A stretch of 14,042 bases of DNA from an uncultured Steroidobacter sp. GTDB lineage: Bacteria; Pseudomonadota; Gammaproteobacteria; Steroidobacterales; Steroidobacteraceae. Numbering within the stretch: the first letter of the stretch is position 1; each line of letters opens with the position of its first letter. Under the pieces are notes generated by a model, which was not told the DNA's origin, did not search any database, and worked only from the letters and a program-made list of their open reading frames with translations. Both the position numbers and the translations under genes were made by a program. Location: positions 1 to 14,042 of the forward strand of contig CAMLEO010000193.1 in NCBI GenBank assembly GCA_946478975.1. The letters run 5' to 3'. Positions 1-6,280 of this stretch are shown piece by piece.

Positions 1-36
1 AGGGATGCTGGGCCCAGCAGCAGCTACAGGGATGTA
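1..36. repeat. Short palindromic repeat cluster (left edge, probably truncated)
   Basis: Two AGGGATG units occur here, at 1-7 and 28-34. Between them lies a 14-bp perfect palindrome, TGCTGGGCCCAGCA (6-19). The second unit forms a small hairpin, TACA-GGGA-TGTA (25-36). A hairpin with the same GGGA loop, GCGCA-GGGA-TGCGC, is found inside valS at 9064-9077. The region is non-coding, downstream of the minus-strand operon. It looks like a dispersed extragenic palindromic element cut by the window edge. The hairpins are seen directly; membership of a genome-wide family is inference. Confidence 0.45.
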
Positions 37-45
37 ACGCATACG

Positions 46-65
46 GTCCGCGCGTCAGCGCGGAC
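46..65. other. Perfect 8-bp stem-loop downstream of the lptFG-RDD operon
   Basis: GTCCGCGC (46-53) and GCGCGGAC (58-65) are perfect inverted repeats around a 4-nt loop, GTCA. Read on the minus strand it lies about 70 nt past the RDD-protein stop codon. No T-run follows on either strand, so it is not a classical intrinsic terminator. It could act as a 3'-end stabiliser or Rho-dependent end, or be part of the neighbouring repeat cluster. Confidence 0.5.
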
Positions 66-104
66 AAGGGCGGTGCGCGGCGCCGGGGGGAGATATCCCA
101 CCCA

Positions 105-120
105 GCTCGCCGACGCGAGC
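105..120 (-). terminator. Possible 3'-end hairpin of the RDD gene
   Basis: GCTCGC (105-110) and GCGAGC (115-120) form a 6-bp perfect stem with a 4-nt loop. It starts 12 nt after the minus-strand RDD stop codon (133-135). There is no U-tract after it on the minus strand, so terminator function is uncertain. The position, straight after the last gene of the operon, is the main support. Confidence 0.3.
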
Positions 121-132
121 CGCCAAAGCCTC

Positions 133-588
133 TTAATTCCTCTTCTTGGGTAACACCACGACGCGAGTCCGCGACCACCGATCGGGCCAGGCCAGCCGAT
201 CGCGATCGATCCAGATCCACCAGTAGCCGAAGCCAGCGAGGCACAAGCCGACGGTCGCAAAGGCGAGGCGCTTCAACACATCAGGCCAACGCAGCAGAGC
301 CCCGTCCTCACGTTGAATCTTGAGCCGCCAGGCCTGCATGCCAAGCGTCTGCCCCCGCCGGGTCCAGAACAAGCCGAAGAACCCAACGACGACAGCGAGC
401 AGCAACACCCGATACGCATACTCCCACGCACCGAACCGCTCGTTCGTGATCGCCTCTCCTCCCGTCAATGGCAGCAGCAGCGCCGTGACGACCATCATCA
501 GCGCAATCACCAGCAGCAAGTCATAAACCATCGCGCCCAAACGGCGCAGGACGCCCGCACTCGGCGGGCTGGCAGGAGAATCGGTCAT
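133..588 (-). CDS. RDD-family small membrane protein
   Basis: This 151-residue inner-membrane protein belongs to the RDD family, named for conserved Arg/Asp residues. The family's function is mostly undefined; some members are linked to ion transport or stress tolerance. The family pattern is visible as RRLGAMVYD near residues 15-23, the loop motif RRGQTLGMQAWRLKI at about 77-91, and a C-terminal WPDRWSRTRVV at about 134-144. About three hydrophobic segments are seen (roughly 20-41, 58-75 and 104-125). I chose the ATG at 586-588, not the one at 628-630, because the extra 14 residues overlap lptG and look unlike the family N-terminus. The chosen start lies 1 nt after the lptG stop with no clear Shine-Dalgarno, which suggests translational coupling. 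It is the last gene of the lptF-lptG operon; a direct role in LPS export is not shown. Confidence 0.85.
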   Translation of the reverse strand: MTDSPASPPSAGVLRRLGAMVYDLLLVIALMMVVTALLLPLTGGEAITNERFGAWEYAYRVLLLAVVVGFFGLFWTRRGQTLGMQAWRLKIQREDGALLRWPDVLKRLAFATVGLCLAGFGYWWIWIDRDRLAWPDRWSRTRVVVLPKKRN

Positions 589-589
589 A

Positions 590-1657
590 TCAACGAACGC
601 GTGAAACAGCGATGGTCGTGATGATCGCAAGCAGCGCCGTCGGCAGCCACGCGACCATCAGCGGCGACATATTGAACACCTCGCCGCCGCTTTCCATCAT
701 CTTCGCCAGCAGGAAGAACACGACGCCGATCATGATGCCCACGACCGTTCTCGCGCCGGTGCCCGTCGATCGCATCGGCCCGAACGCAAACGGCACCGCG
801 AGCACGACGATGATCGCCACTGCGACGGTGCGTGCGATGCGCGCCCAGAACGCAACTTCATAACTGCGCGCATCCAATCCATTCTCTTTCAAATGCTGAA
901 TGTAACTGTACAGCCCGCGCCCCGGCAGCGACTCCGGCTCCAGCACCGCGAGCCCTAGAAACTCAGGCGACAGCCGCGTTTGAAATTCAGCTTCCAGCGC
1001 TTTGCTCGGGTTGACGCGCTCATCGCCGATGCTGGTCTCGACATAGTTATCCAACCGCCAGCGATGGTTCTCATCGATGCTCGCATTGCCCGCGTGCCCG
1101 ACGCTGCGCAAGCGCCGCTGCGCATCGAACTTGAAAATATACACACCGCCGTAGCGGTTATCGGCCGACTGCTGCCGGACGGAGATGGTCATGTCGCCGT
1201 CCTTCGCCCAGGCGCTGCGATTGCCGGCCATGCTGTAGTCGTTGAACTTGGCAAACGTTTTCATCTGCCGGGCGTATTGCTCCATCGGCGGCGAGATCAC
1301 CTCGCCGAGCAGGCCGGTGAGGATCATGAGGATGAAGCCCGCGCTCGCCGTCCACACCGCGATTCGCATGGTTGAAACACCGGCAGCGCGCACCACGATC
1401 AACTCCAGCGTACGGGCCAGGTTGCCGAGCGCCAGCAGCGCGCCGATCAGCGCTGCGATGGGCAGCAAGTCGAAGGCATATTTGGGCAGCGTCAGGCCGA
1501 CGTACATGAACGCGCTCACGACCGTGAACTGGCCGACGCCGATGTCGTCCTGCTGCGTGATGAATAGATACAAACCGCTCAGTGCCAGCAGCACCAGCAT
1601 CACCAGCATGGTGTTGCCGAGCACGGCGCGAATGATATATCGGGACAGCAGCGTCAT
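590..1657 (-). CDS. lptG: LPS export permease LptG
   Basis: LptG is one of the two membrane subunits of the LptB2FG ABC transporter. That complex extracts lipopolysaccharide from the inner membrane and passes it to LptC and LptA. The 355-residue length is close to E. coli LptG (360). The YjgP/YjgQ architecture is visible: an N-terminal RYIIRAVL helix and transmembrane helices at about 11-33, 55-80 and 98-120, then a periplasmic beta-jellyroll region at about 130-265. Three more helices follow near 276-292, 304-321 and 331-350. The ATG at 1655-1657 overlaps the lptF TGA (ATGA), a typical coupling for these partners. A longer reading from 1759 would add 34 unrelated residues inside lptF and was not used. 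The cytoplasmic ATPase LptB is not in this window. lptF against lptG was assigned by gene order and N-terminal form. Confidence 0.94.
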   Translation of the reverse strand: MTLLSRYIIRAVLGNTMLVMLVLLALSGLYLFITQQDDIGVGQFTVVSAFMYVGLTLPKYAFDLLPIAALIGALLALGNLARTLELIVVRAAGVSTMRIAVWTASAGFILMILTGLLGEVISPPMEQYARQMKTFAKFNDYSMAGNRSAWAKDGDMTISVRQQSADNRYGGVYIFKFDAQRRLRSVGHAGNASIDENHRWRLDNYVETSIGDERVNPSKALEAEFQTRLSPEFLGLAVLEPESLPGRGLYSYIQHLKENGLDARSYEVAFWARIARTVAVAIIVVLAVPFAFGPMRSTGTGARTVVGIMIGVVFFLLAKMMESGGEVFNMSPLMVAWLPTALLAIITTIAVSRVR

Positions 1658-2754
1658 GCGGCCACCTTCACAACTCGCGCACGCAGTGGGCTTTCCTTCG
1701 ACAGGAGGAACAGCCCCACCGCGAGCGCAACCAAGTGCACCCAGCCCATGCCCACCCATTCAGGCACGGAGCCGCCCTCGATCCAGGCGCGACCGGCAGC
1801 GAGCAATTGCGAGTAAATGAAATACACGAGGATGGCGATGCCGATGCGACCAAAGCGCCCCTGGCGAGGCCGCAATCTCGCCAGCGGCACCGCGACCAGC
1901 ATCAGGATCATCGCCATCAGCGGCGTGGAAATTCGCCACTGTAATTCGGCGCGATCGCGCGGATCGCTCGACGCCAGCAAGTCAGGAGTCGGCTTCATGC
2001 CAGCCTTGCCGGCGCGGCTCTCCATCTCACCGAGACGGATCGGATAACCGCCTTCGGCGAACTGGGTGATCTGCCATTCGCCTTTACCCGGCACGCCTTT
2101 GTAATGTTCGCCGTCGTACAACACGAACATCTGATCCGCATTACCTGCGCCCCGCTGCTCGGCGCGCGTTGCGACCCAGATTTCCAGCTCGCCGGTGCTT
2201 TCCGGATCTTCCCTGCGATCCACGAATACATTGACGTTGTGCAGGATGCCGTTGTCGTCGATGCGCTCGGCATAGAACACCACGCCGCCGCCGCCGAAGG
2301 TGCGGAAGCGCCCGGGTTCGAGCAATCCGAATTGCGCGTCCTGCAAGGCTTCGGTACGAATTTCCTGCGCCTTGGCGGACGCCGCCGGAATGGCCCAGAA
2401 CGACAGCCAGATCAGCAGCGCGCCGATCACCACGCCGAGATAGGCAATCGGCCGATACAAACCCGCCGGCCCGACGCCGCACGATTGGATCGCCGCCATT
2501 TCGCTCTCGTGATACATGCGCCCGAGCGACAGCATGATGGCGAGGAAGAAGCCGATGGGCACGATCACGGTGAGATAACCGGCCGAGGTGAGGCCGATCA
2601 GCGAAAACACCACCGAGCGTGGAAAATCGTTGGCTGCCGCTTGCGACAGCACGCGTGCCAGCTGGTTGGACAACAGGATCACCAGCAACACGCCGGTGAC
2701 CGCGAGCCAGGTTTCTGTCACCTCCTTGAGGAGGTATCGATCCAATGTGCGCAA
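1654..2754 (-). CDS. lptF: LPS export permease LptF
   Basis: LptF is the second transmembrane subunit of the LptB2FG lipopolysaccharide exporter and pairs with LptG. At 366 residues it equals E. coli LptF in length. It begins with the family-typical DRYLLKEV helix. Hydrophobic helices lie at about 14-35, 47-78 and 100-123, followed by a periplasmic beta-rich domain to about residue 270. Three C-terminal helices follow (about 275-292, 303-318 and 335-352). The start is a TTG (2752-2754), chosen because a GAAGG Shine-Dalgarno (complement of 2761-2765) sits 6 nt upstream. A TTG three codons further in (2743-2745) is a weaker alternative. The gene is transcribed divergently from pepA with 75 bp between the starts, the same layout as in E. 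coli. Its promoter could not be placed. Confidence 0.94.
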   Translation of the reverse strand: MRTLDRYLLKEVTETWLAVTGVLLVILLSNQLARVLSQAAANDFPRSVVFSLIGLTSAGYLTVIVPIGFFLAIMLSLGRMYHESEMAAIQSCGVGPAGLYRPIAYLGVVIGALLIWLSFWAIPAASAKAQEIRTEALQDAQFGLLEPGRFRTFGGGGVVFYAERIDDNGILHNVNVFVDRREDPESTGELEIWVATRAEQRGAGNADQMFVLYDGEHYKGVPGKGEWQITQFAEGGYPIRLGEMESRAGKAGMKPTPDLLASSDPRDRAELQWRISTPLMAMILMLVAVPLARLRPRQGRFGRIGIAILVYFIYSQLLAAGRAWIEGGSVPEWVGMGWVHLVALAVGLFLLSKESPLRARVVKVAA

Positions 2755-2773
2755 TGTCGGCCTTCGTAACCGG

Positions 2774-2791
2774 CCGGCGGTGCCCCGCCGG
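2774..2791. promoter_or_regulatory. Perfect hairpin / possible operator in the lptF-pepA divergent gap
   Basis: CCGGCGG (2774-2780) and CCGCCGG (2785-2791) form a perfect 7-bp inverted repeat with a 4-nt loop. It sits in the 75-bp gap between two divergent housekeeping genes, where the pepA -35 region should be and within the probable lptF leader. It could be a protein-binding site or an RNA hairpin in the lptF 5' leader. The palindrome is seen; any function is inference. Confidence 0.35.
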
Positions 2792-2799
2792 GAATGGAG

Positions 2800-2805
2800 T
2801 AGACT
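2800..2805 (+). promoter_or_regulatory. Candidate pepA -10 box
   Basis: TAGACT lies 24 nt before the pepA ATG and matches four of six positions of TATAAT. Transcription would begin near 2812 and give a leader of about 18 nt, enough to include the GAGGAAGG Shine-Dalgarno at 2819-2826. No convincing -35 is visible at the right distance; that position falls in the GC-rich hairpin. Confidence is modest. Confidence 0.4.
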
Positions 2806-2829
2806 ACCGCCCTTTTACGAGGAAGGTTC

Positions 2830-4314
2830 ATGGAATTTTTCGTCAGCACCGCCTCAGCCTCCCGTCAACGCACCGAATGCGCCATCGTCGGCGTCTATGA
2901 CAAAGGCGTGCTGTCCGCTGCCGCCGAAGATCTGGATGCTCGCATCGGCGGCCGCATCGCCAAACTCGTCAAACGAGGCGACCTGCGCGGTAAAACCGGC
3001 GATGCCGTGTTACTCACCGATGTGACCGGCGCACCCCTTGAACGCGTCATCGTGCTCGGGCTCGGCACCAAAGGCGCCTTCAAGCGCAAGCAATATCGCA
3101 AAGCGCTCGCGAGCGCCCTCGCCCTGCTCAACCGCACTGGTGCGAAGGATGCGGTGAGCTATCTCGGCCTCGACGAAATCGCCGACGCCGATGCGTATCA
3201 GCAGGCGCGCGTCGCCGTCGAAGTGGTGACGGCTTCGCAGTACCGCATTCCCGATCACAAGACCTCCAACAAAAAGCCCAAACCTTCGCTCGCGCAGTTC
3301 GGCATCGCCGTCTCCGAGCGCGGCGACAAGAGCAAAGCCGAACGTGGCCTCGCGCACGGTCAGGGCATCGTCAGCGGCATGGCGCTCACGCGCGATCTCG
3401 CCAATCAACCTGCCAACGTATGCACCCCGGGCTATCTCGCCCGCGCCGCCAAGAACCTCGCGCGCGATTACAAGAAGCTCAACGTGCGCGTGTTGAACGA
3501 GGCCGAGTGCAAGCGACTGGGCATGGGATCGTTCCTGTCCGTCACCAACGGCACCGAGGAACCGGCCTACCTGATCGTGTTCGAGTACTACGGCGCCGAG
3601 CGCAGCAAGGCCCCCACGGTGCTGGTCGGCAAGGGCGTCACCTTCGACACAGGTGGTATTTCGTTGAAACCGCCCGCTCAGATGGACGAAATGAAATTCG
3701 ATATGTGTGGCGCCGCCAGCGTGTTCGGCACCATGAAGGCGGTGCTGGAGCTGGAGCTGCCGGTCAACGTCATCGGCGTGGTGCCGGCGTGCGAAAACAT
3801 GCCCAGCGGCCGCGCCACCAAGCCCGGCGATATTGTTAAAAGCATGTCGGGCCAGACCATCGAGGTGCTCAACACGGATGCCGAGGGCCGCCTGATCCTG
3901 TGCGACGCCATCACTTATTCGCGCCGTTACAAGCCCGAGGTGGTGATCGACATCGCGACGCTGACCGGCGCGTGCGTGATCGCGCTCGGCAACCATTTGA
4001 GCGGCTTGTTCAGCAACGATGAGGAGCTGACCAACGCGCTGCTGGAAGCCGGCGACCGCGCCGACGACCGCGCCTGGCACATGCCGATCGGCGATGAATA
4101 TGCCGAAGGCCTGAAGAGCAACTTCGCCGATTTCGCCAACGTCGCCGGGCGCGAAGGTGGTGCGATCACGGCTGCGTGTTTCCTGGGCAAGTTCACCGAT
4201 GGCCTGCGTTGGGCGCACCTGGATATCGCCGGCACGGCGTACCAGGGCGGCTCGGCCAAGGGCAGTACCGGCCGGCCGGTGCCGCTGCTGGTCGATTACC
4301 TGCTCAACAAATAA
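2830..4314 (+). CDS. pepA: Leucyl aminopeptidase PepA (M17 family)
   Basis: PepA is a cytosolic hexameric two-metal aminopeptidase that removes N-terminal residues, preferably Leu, from peptides. In E. coli it also binds DNA in Xer recombination and carAB control. The 494 residues compare with 503 in E. coli. An N-terminal domain (about 1-160) precedes the catalytic domain. The M17 signature NTDAEGRL is at 348-355. Metal ligands K268, D273, D291, D350 and E352 and catalytic K280 and R354 are all present, each exactly two positions below its E. coli counterpart. The ATG at 2830 has a strong GAGGAAGG ribosome-binding site at 2819-2826. holC follows 18 nt downstream, so the two are probably co-transcribed. 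All catalytic residues are intact, so it is probably active. Confidence 0.97.
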   Translation: MEFFVSTASASRQRTECAIVGVYDKGVLSAAAEDLDARIGGRIAKLVKRGDLRGKTGDAVLLTDVTGAPLERVIVLGLGTKGAFKRKQYRKALASALALLNRTGAKDAVSYLGLDEIADADAYQQARVAVEVVTASQYRIPDHKTSNKKPKPSLAQFGIAVSERGDKSKAERGLAHGQGIVSGMALTRDLANQPANVCTPGYLARAAKNLARDYKKLNVRVLNEAECKRLGMGSFLSVTNGTEEPAYLIVFEYYGAERSKAPTVLVGKGVTFDTGGISLKPPAQMDEMKFDMCGAASVFGTMKAVLELELPVNVIGVVPACENMPSGRATKPGDIVKSMSGQTIEVLNTDAEGRLILCDAITYSRRYKPEVVIDIATLTGACVIALGNHLSGLFSNDEELTNALLEAGDRADDRAWHMPIGDEYAEGLKSNFADFANVAGREGGAITAACFLGKFTDGLRWAHLDIAGTAYQGGSAKGSTGRPVPLLVDYLLNK

Positions 4315-4332
4315 TCGACAGGGGACGCGTTC

Positions 4333-4755
4333 GTGAGCCGGGTGGACTTTTACATCCTCTCCCAGGAAGGTCCCGACGCCCGCCTGCGCTACGCGTGCAG
4401 GCTGGCGGAGCGCGCCGTCGAGCAAGGCTGCCACGTGTATGTGCACGGCCTCGAAGTGCAGAAGCTCGACGATATGCTGTGGACGTTCAGCGACGGGAGT
4501 TTCCTGCCGCATGAGATATACAAAGGCGAGCCCGCTTCACACGCGCGGGTCATGGTGATGGTCGGCGCCGAGCCCGGCCCGGCGTCGCATCGTGACCTGC
4601 TGATCAATCTCACCGAAACGATGCCGCCGGAGATCGAGCCGTACGCGCGGATCGCCGAGATCGTCGATACCGATCCAGAGCGTAAACGCAGCGCCCGCGA
4701 GCGATACAAACAATATCGCGAGCGCGGCTGCACGCTCGAATCTCACAACTTGTGA
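4333..4755 (+). CDS. holC: DNA polymerase III subunit chi (HolC)
   Basis: HolC (chi) pairs with HolD (psi) in the clamp-loader complex of the replicative polymerase and contacts the C-terminal tail of SSB. The 140-residue protein is slightly shorter than E. coli HolC (147). It shows family features: an N-terminal RVDFYILS strand, a central LWTFSDGSFLPHEI segment and the C-terminal ARERYKQYRERG motif (about 121-132). The start is GTG (4333-4335), supported by an AGGGGA Shine-Dalgarno at 4320-4325, 7 nt upstream. It lies 18 nt behind pepA in the expected pepA-holC order. Its 3' end overlaps the convergent thioesterase gene by 13 bp inside a shared palindrome. The usual next gene, valS, is displaced by about 2.4 kb. 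Confidence 0.93.
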   Translation: MSRVDFYILSQEGPDARLRYACRLAERAVEQGCHVYVHGLEVQKLDDMLWTFSDGSFLPHEIYKGEPASHARVMVMVGAEPGPASHRDLLINLTETMPPEIEPYARIAEIVDTDPERKRSARERYKQYRERGCTLESHNL

Positions 4756-4756
4756 G
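4742..4756. repeat. 15-bp palindrome containing both convergent stop codons
   Basis: CTCACAA-C-TTGTGAG is a perfect 7-bp inverted repeat around one central base. The holC stop TGA (4753-4755) and the thioesterase stop TGA (complement of 4743-4745) lie symmetrically in its two arms. Both proteins therefore end His-X-Leu-stop (HNL and HKL). In RNA it could form a 6-bp stem with a 3-nt loop. No U-tract follows on either strand, so strong intrinsic termination is unlikely. Confidence 0.6.
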
Positions 4757-5204
4757 CGGCCTGTAGATAGCCGGCGTGGTCGATGGCGACGCCGGGGGCG
4801 CCGCGAGTCAAGGCTTGGCGGCGATCGTCAGACAGGGGCATCTTCTGTAGCGTTTTGTGATCGACGTGCACGTAGACGGTCTCGACCGTCGCGATCGCGC
4901 TCTCCTGACCCGCAATACGAAACTCCGCGAGCAGCGTGAATGACGTGTTGCCGATGTGCGTCGTCTGCACCGAGATTTCCAGCACATCATCGTAACGCGC
5001 CGACGCACGCCACTGCGTGGTCTGCTTGACCAGTTGCACGTCGAACCCGCCGGTCTTCAGCTCCTGCTCATAGCCGATCGCGCGAATGAACTCCGACACG
5101 GCCACGTCCGTGTATTCGCCATACCGCGAGTTGAAGACGACCTTCTGCGCGTCACACTCGCAATAGCGAGTGCGCAGGTAATAAACAAACGGACGGGATG
5201 ACAT
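4743..5204 (-). CDS. 4HBT-family acyl-CoA thioesterase (YbgC/FadM-like)
   Basis: This 153-residue protein has the hotdog fold of 4-hydroxybenzoyl-CoA thioesterases, which hydrolyse acyl-CoA thioesters. The N-terminal active-site region is clear. YCECDAQKVVFNSRYGEY (about 14-31) matches the family Y-x-E-x-D-x-x-x-V-V-F/Y-N pattern, with D18 as the likely catalytic aspartate. The middle of the chain (about 60-115) has the alternating pattern of the hotdog strands. The ATG at 5202-5204 is preceded by GAGG (complement of 5211-5214) 6 nt upstream. It is convergent with holC, overlapping it by 13 bp. It lies 70 bp downstream of lysR on the same strand, but a hairpin (5236-5260) separates them. The chain-length substrate cannot be told from sequence, so no symbol is given. 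Confidence 0.85.
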   Translation of the reverse strand: MSSRPFVYYLRTRYCECDAQKVVFNSRYGEYTDVAVSEFIRAIGYEQELKTGGFDVQLVKQTTQWRASARYDDVLEISVQTTHIGNTSFTLLAEFRIAGQESAIATVETVYVHVDHKTLQKMPLSDDRRQALTRGAPGVAIDHAGYLQAAHKL

Positions 5205-5235
5205 TCAAGACCTCGAAAGACGTGCTGCCGGGATG

Positions 5236-5260
5236 TCGAAAGGGCCTCGGCCGCTTTCGA
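5236..5260. terminator. Strong hairpin between lysR and the thioesterase gene
   Basis: TCGAAAG (5236-5242) pairs with CTTTCGA (5254-5260) over 7 bp. The GGCC...GGCC interior can extend the stem with one bulge. It lies 15-39 nt after the lysR stop on the minus strand, where a lysR terminator would be expected. The minus-strand 3' flank lacks a T-run. On the plus strand a weak ATTTAG follows, but no plus-strand gene ends nearby. It may separate lysR transcripts from the thioesterase or sit in the thioesterase leader. Confidence 0.4.
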
Positions 5261-5274
5261 TTTAGAAAATTAGA

Positions 5275-6183
5275 CTATGAAACACTGTCACAGTGCGGCT
5301 TCATTACCTCCGCCACCCACGACATGAACACCTGCACGCGCCTGGAAAGATTTCTTCGCTGCACATAAACCAGCGACACCGGCATCGGCTCGGCCCGCAG
5401 GTCGGGCGCGACTTCGACCAGCAGCCCCGCTTCGATCAAACGCCGCACGCCAGCCGCAGGCGCTTGAATGATCCCCAACCCCGACAGGCAGCTCTCCTGA
5501 TATGCCTCGGCGCTGTTCACAGTAATCACACCAGCCATATCGAGGGTTCGATACGCAGTGCCGTCGTGATATTCGAAACCGAACGGCCGGCTGCCGAACG
5601 TGACGGCATAGTGAATCAGCTGGTGATTCGCGAGATCTTCCACCGTGCGGGGCATGCCATGAGTGCGAACGTACTCGGGGCTCGCGCAGTTGATGAGCGC
5701 GTAGGTGCCGAGCGGACGCACGATCAGGTTGGAATCTTCCAGCGTCCCGATGCGCAGCACGCAATCGAAGCCTTCGCGAATCAAATCGACTTTGCGATCG
5801 GTGCAGCTGAGCTCGATCTGCAGCAGCGGATGCTGGCGCAGAAACTCCGGCAGCCGCGGAATGACCATGTTCCGCGCGACACCCGTGGGCATGTCGACGC
5901 GCAGCCGGCCGCGTAACGACTGCGGCCCCTGCTGAAACATCGAACGCAGCTCATCCATGTCCGCGAGCAGGTCCTTACAGCGCTCGTAGCAGGCGCGCCC
6001 GTCCAGCGTCATCTGCACCTTGCGCGTCGTCCGATGCAGCAACTGCGTCCCGAACTCGCTCTCCAGCTGCTGAACCGCGGTGGACACACTGGCCTTGGGC
6101 AGGCCGAGGCTTTCCGCGGCCCGGGTGTAGCTCGCCAACTCGGCGACCCGGACGAAGATCTGCATGGCATCCATGGTGTTCAT
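5275..6183 (-). CDS. LysR-family transcriptional regulator
   Basis: LysR-type regulators are tetrameric DNA-binding proteins that usually control a divergent neighbour in response to a small effector. This 302-residue protein has the standard layout. A winged helix-turn-helix lies near residues 4-63, with MQIFVRVAELASYTRAAESL and the recognition-helix segment PKASVSTAVQQLE. A periplasmic-binding-protein-like effector domain follows (about 92-295). The start at 6181-6183 was chosen because a consensus TATAAT lies only 7 nt upstream (6196-6191 on the minus strand) and would give a leaderless mRNA. ATG at 6172-6174 is the alternative. Extending to 6267 would read through the promoter. The divergent SDR gene is the likely target, and an inverted repeat over the lysR -10 suggests autoregulation. 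The effector is unknown. Confidence 0.92.
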   Translation of the reverse strand: MNTMDAMQIFVRVAELASYTRAAESLGLPKASVSTAVQQLESEFGTQLLHRTTRKVQMTLDGRACYERCKDLLADMDELRSMFQQGPQSLRGRLRVDMPTGVARNMVIPRLPEFLRQHPLLQIELSCTDRKVDLIREGFDCVLRIGTLEDSNLIVRPLGTYALINCASPEYVRTHGMPRTVEDLANHQLIHYAVTFGSRPFGFEYHDGTAYRTLDMAGVITVNSAEAYQESCLSGLGIIQAPAAGVRRLIEAGLLVEVAPDLRAEPMPVSLVYVQRRNLSRRVQVFMSWVAEVMKPHCDSVS

Positions 6184-6202
6184 TGTTCGAATTATACGAA
6201 CA
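6184..6202. promoter_or_regulatory. Inverted repeat / candidate LysR operator over the lysR -10 box
   Basis: TGTTCG (6184-6189) and CGAACA (6197-6202) are perfect 6-bp arms separated by 7 bp. The centre contains the T-N11-A pattern typical of LysR-type binding sites (TCG-N7-CGA, 6187-6199). The lysR TATAAT on the minus strand (6196-6191) lies wholly inside the repeat, so binding here should block lysR transcription. It lies 79 nt before the divergent SDR start. The repeat is seen directly; which protein binds is inference. Confidence 0.6.
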
Positions 6203-6218
6203 CTATGGTCAGTTCCAG
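6191..6218 (-). promoter_or_regulatory. lysR promoter with consensus -10
   Basis: On the minus strand TATAAT (6196-6191) is a perfect -10. A weak -35, CTGGAA (6218-6213), lies 16 bp upstream and matches three of six TTGACA positions. Transcription should start about 6-8 nt past the -10, at or one base before the ATG at 6183. The transcript would be leaderless, which also fits the lack of any Shine-Dalgarno in front of lysR. Confidence 0.55.
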
Positions 6219-6280
6219 GTGATTTATCGCGCGATGGGCGATCAATAAGCTGCACTCCACCCCACACAAGGAGTCAGCCC

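Noticed and set aside
46..65. Classical rho-independent terminator for the lptFG operon
   Set aside because: The stem is perfect but no T-rich stretch follows on the minus strand, so I list it only as a stem-loop.
1658..1759. 34-residue N-terminal extension of LptG
   Set aside because: It lies inside lptF in another frame and does not look like an LptG N-terminus. The ATGA overlap start fits the family.
3010..4512. Long minus-strand open frame of about 500 codons opposite pepA and holC
   Set aside because: It is antisense to a gene with full M17 catalytic residues, has no recognisable domain, and is rich in His, Ala, Gly and Arg as expected from the complement of high-GC coding DNA.
6184..6267. 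Longer lysR start reading through the intergenic region
   Set aside because: It would translate across the consensus TATAAT and inverted repeat and add 28 residues not seen in LysR proteins.
6164..6280. Longer SDR start upstream of 6281
   Set aside because: The ATG at 6281 has a good AAGGAG at ideal spacing and leads directly to the Rossmann motif. The extension overlaps the lysR promoter and coding start.
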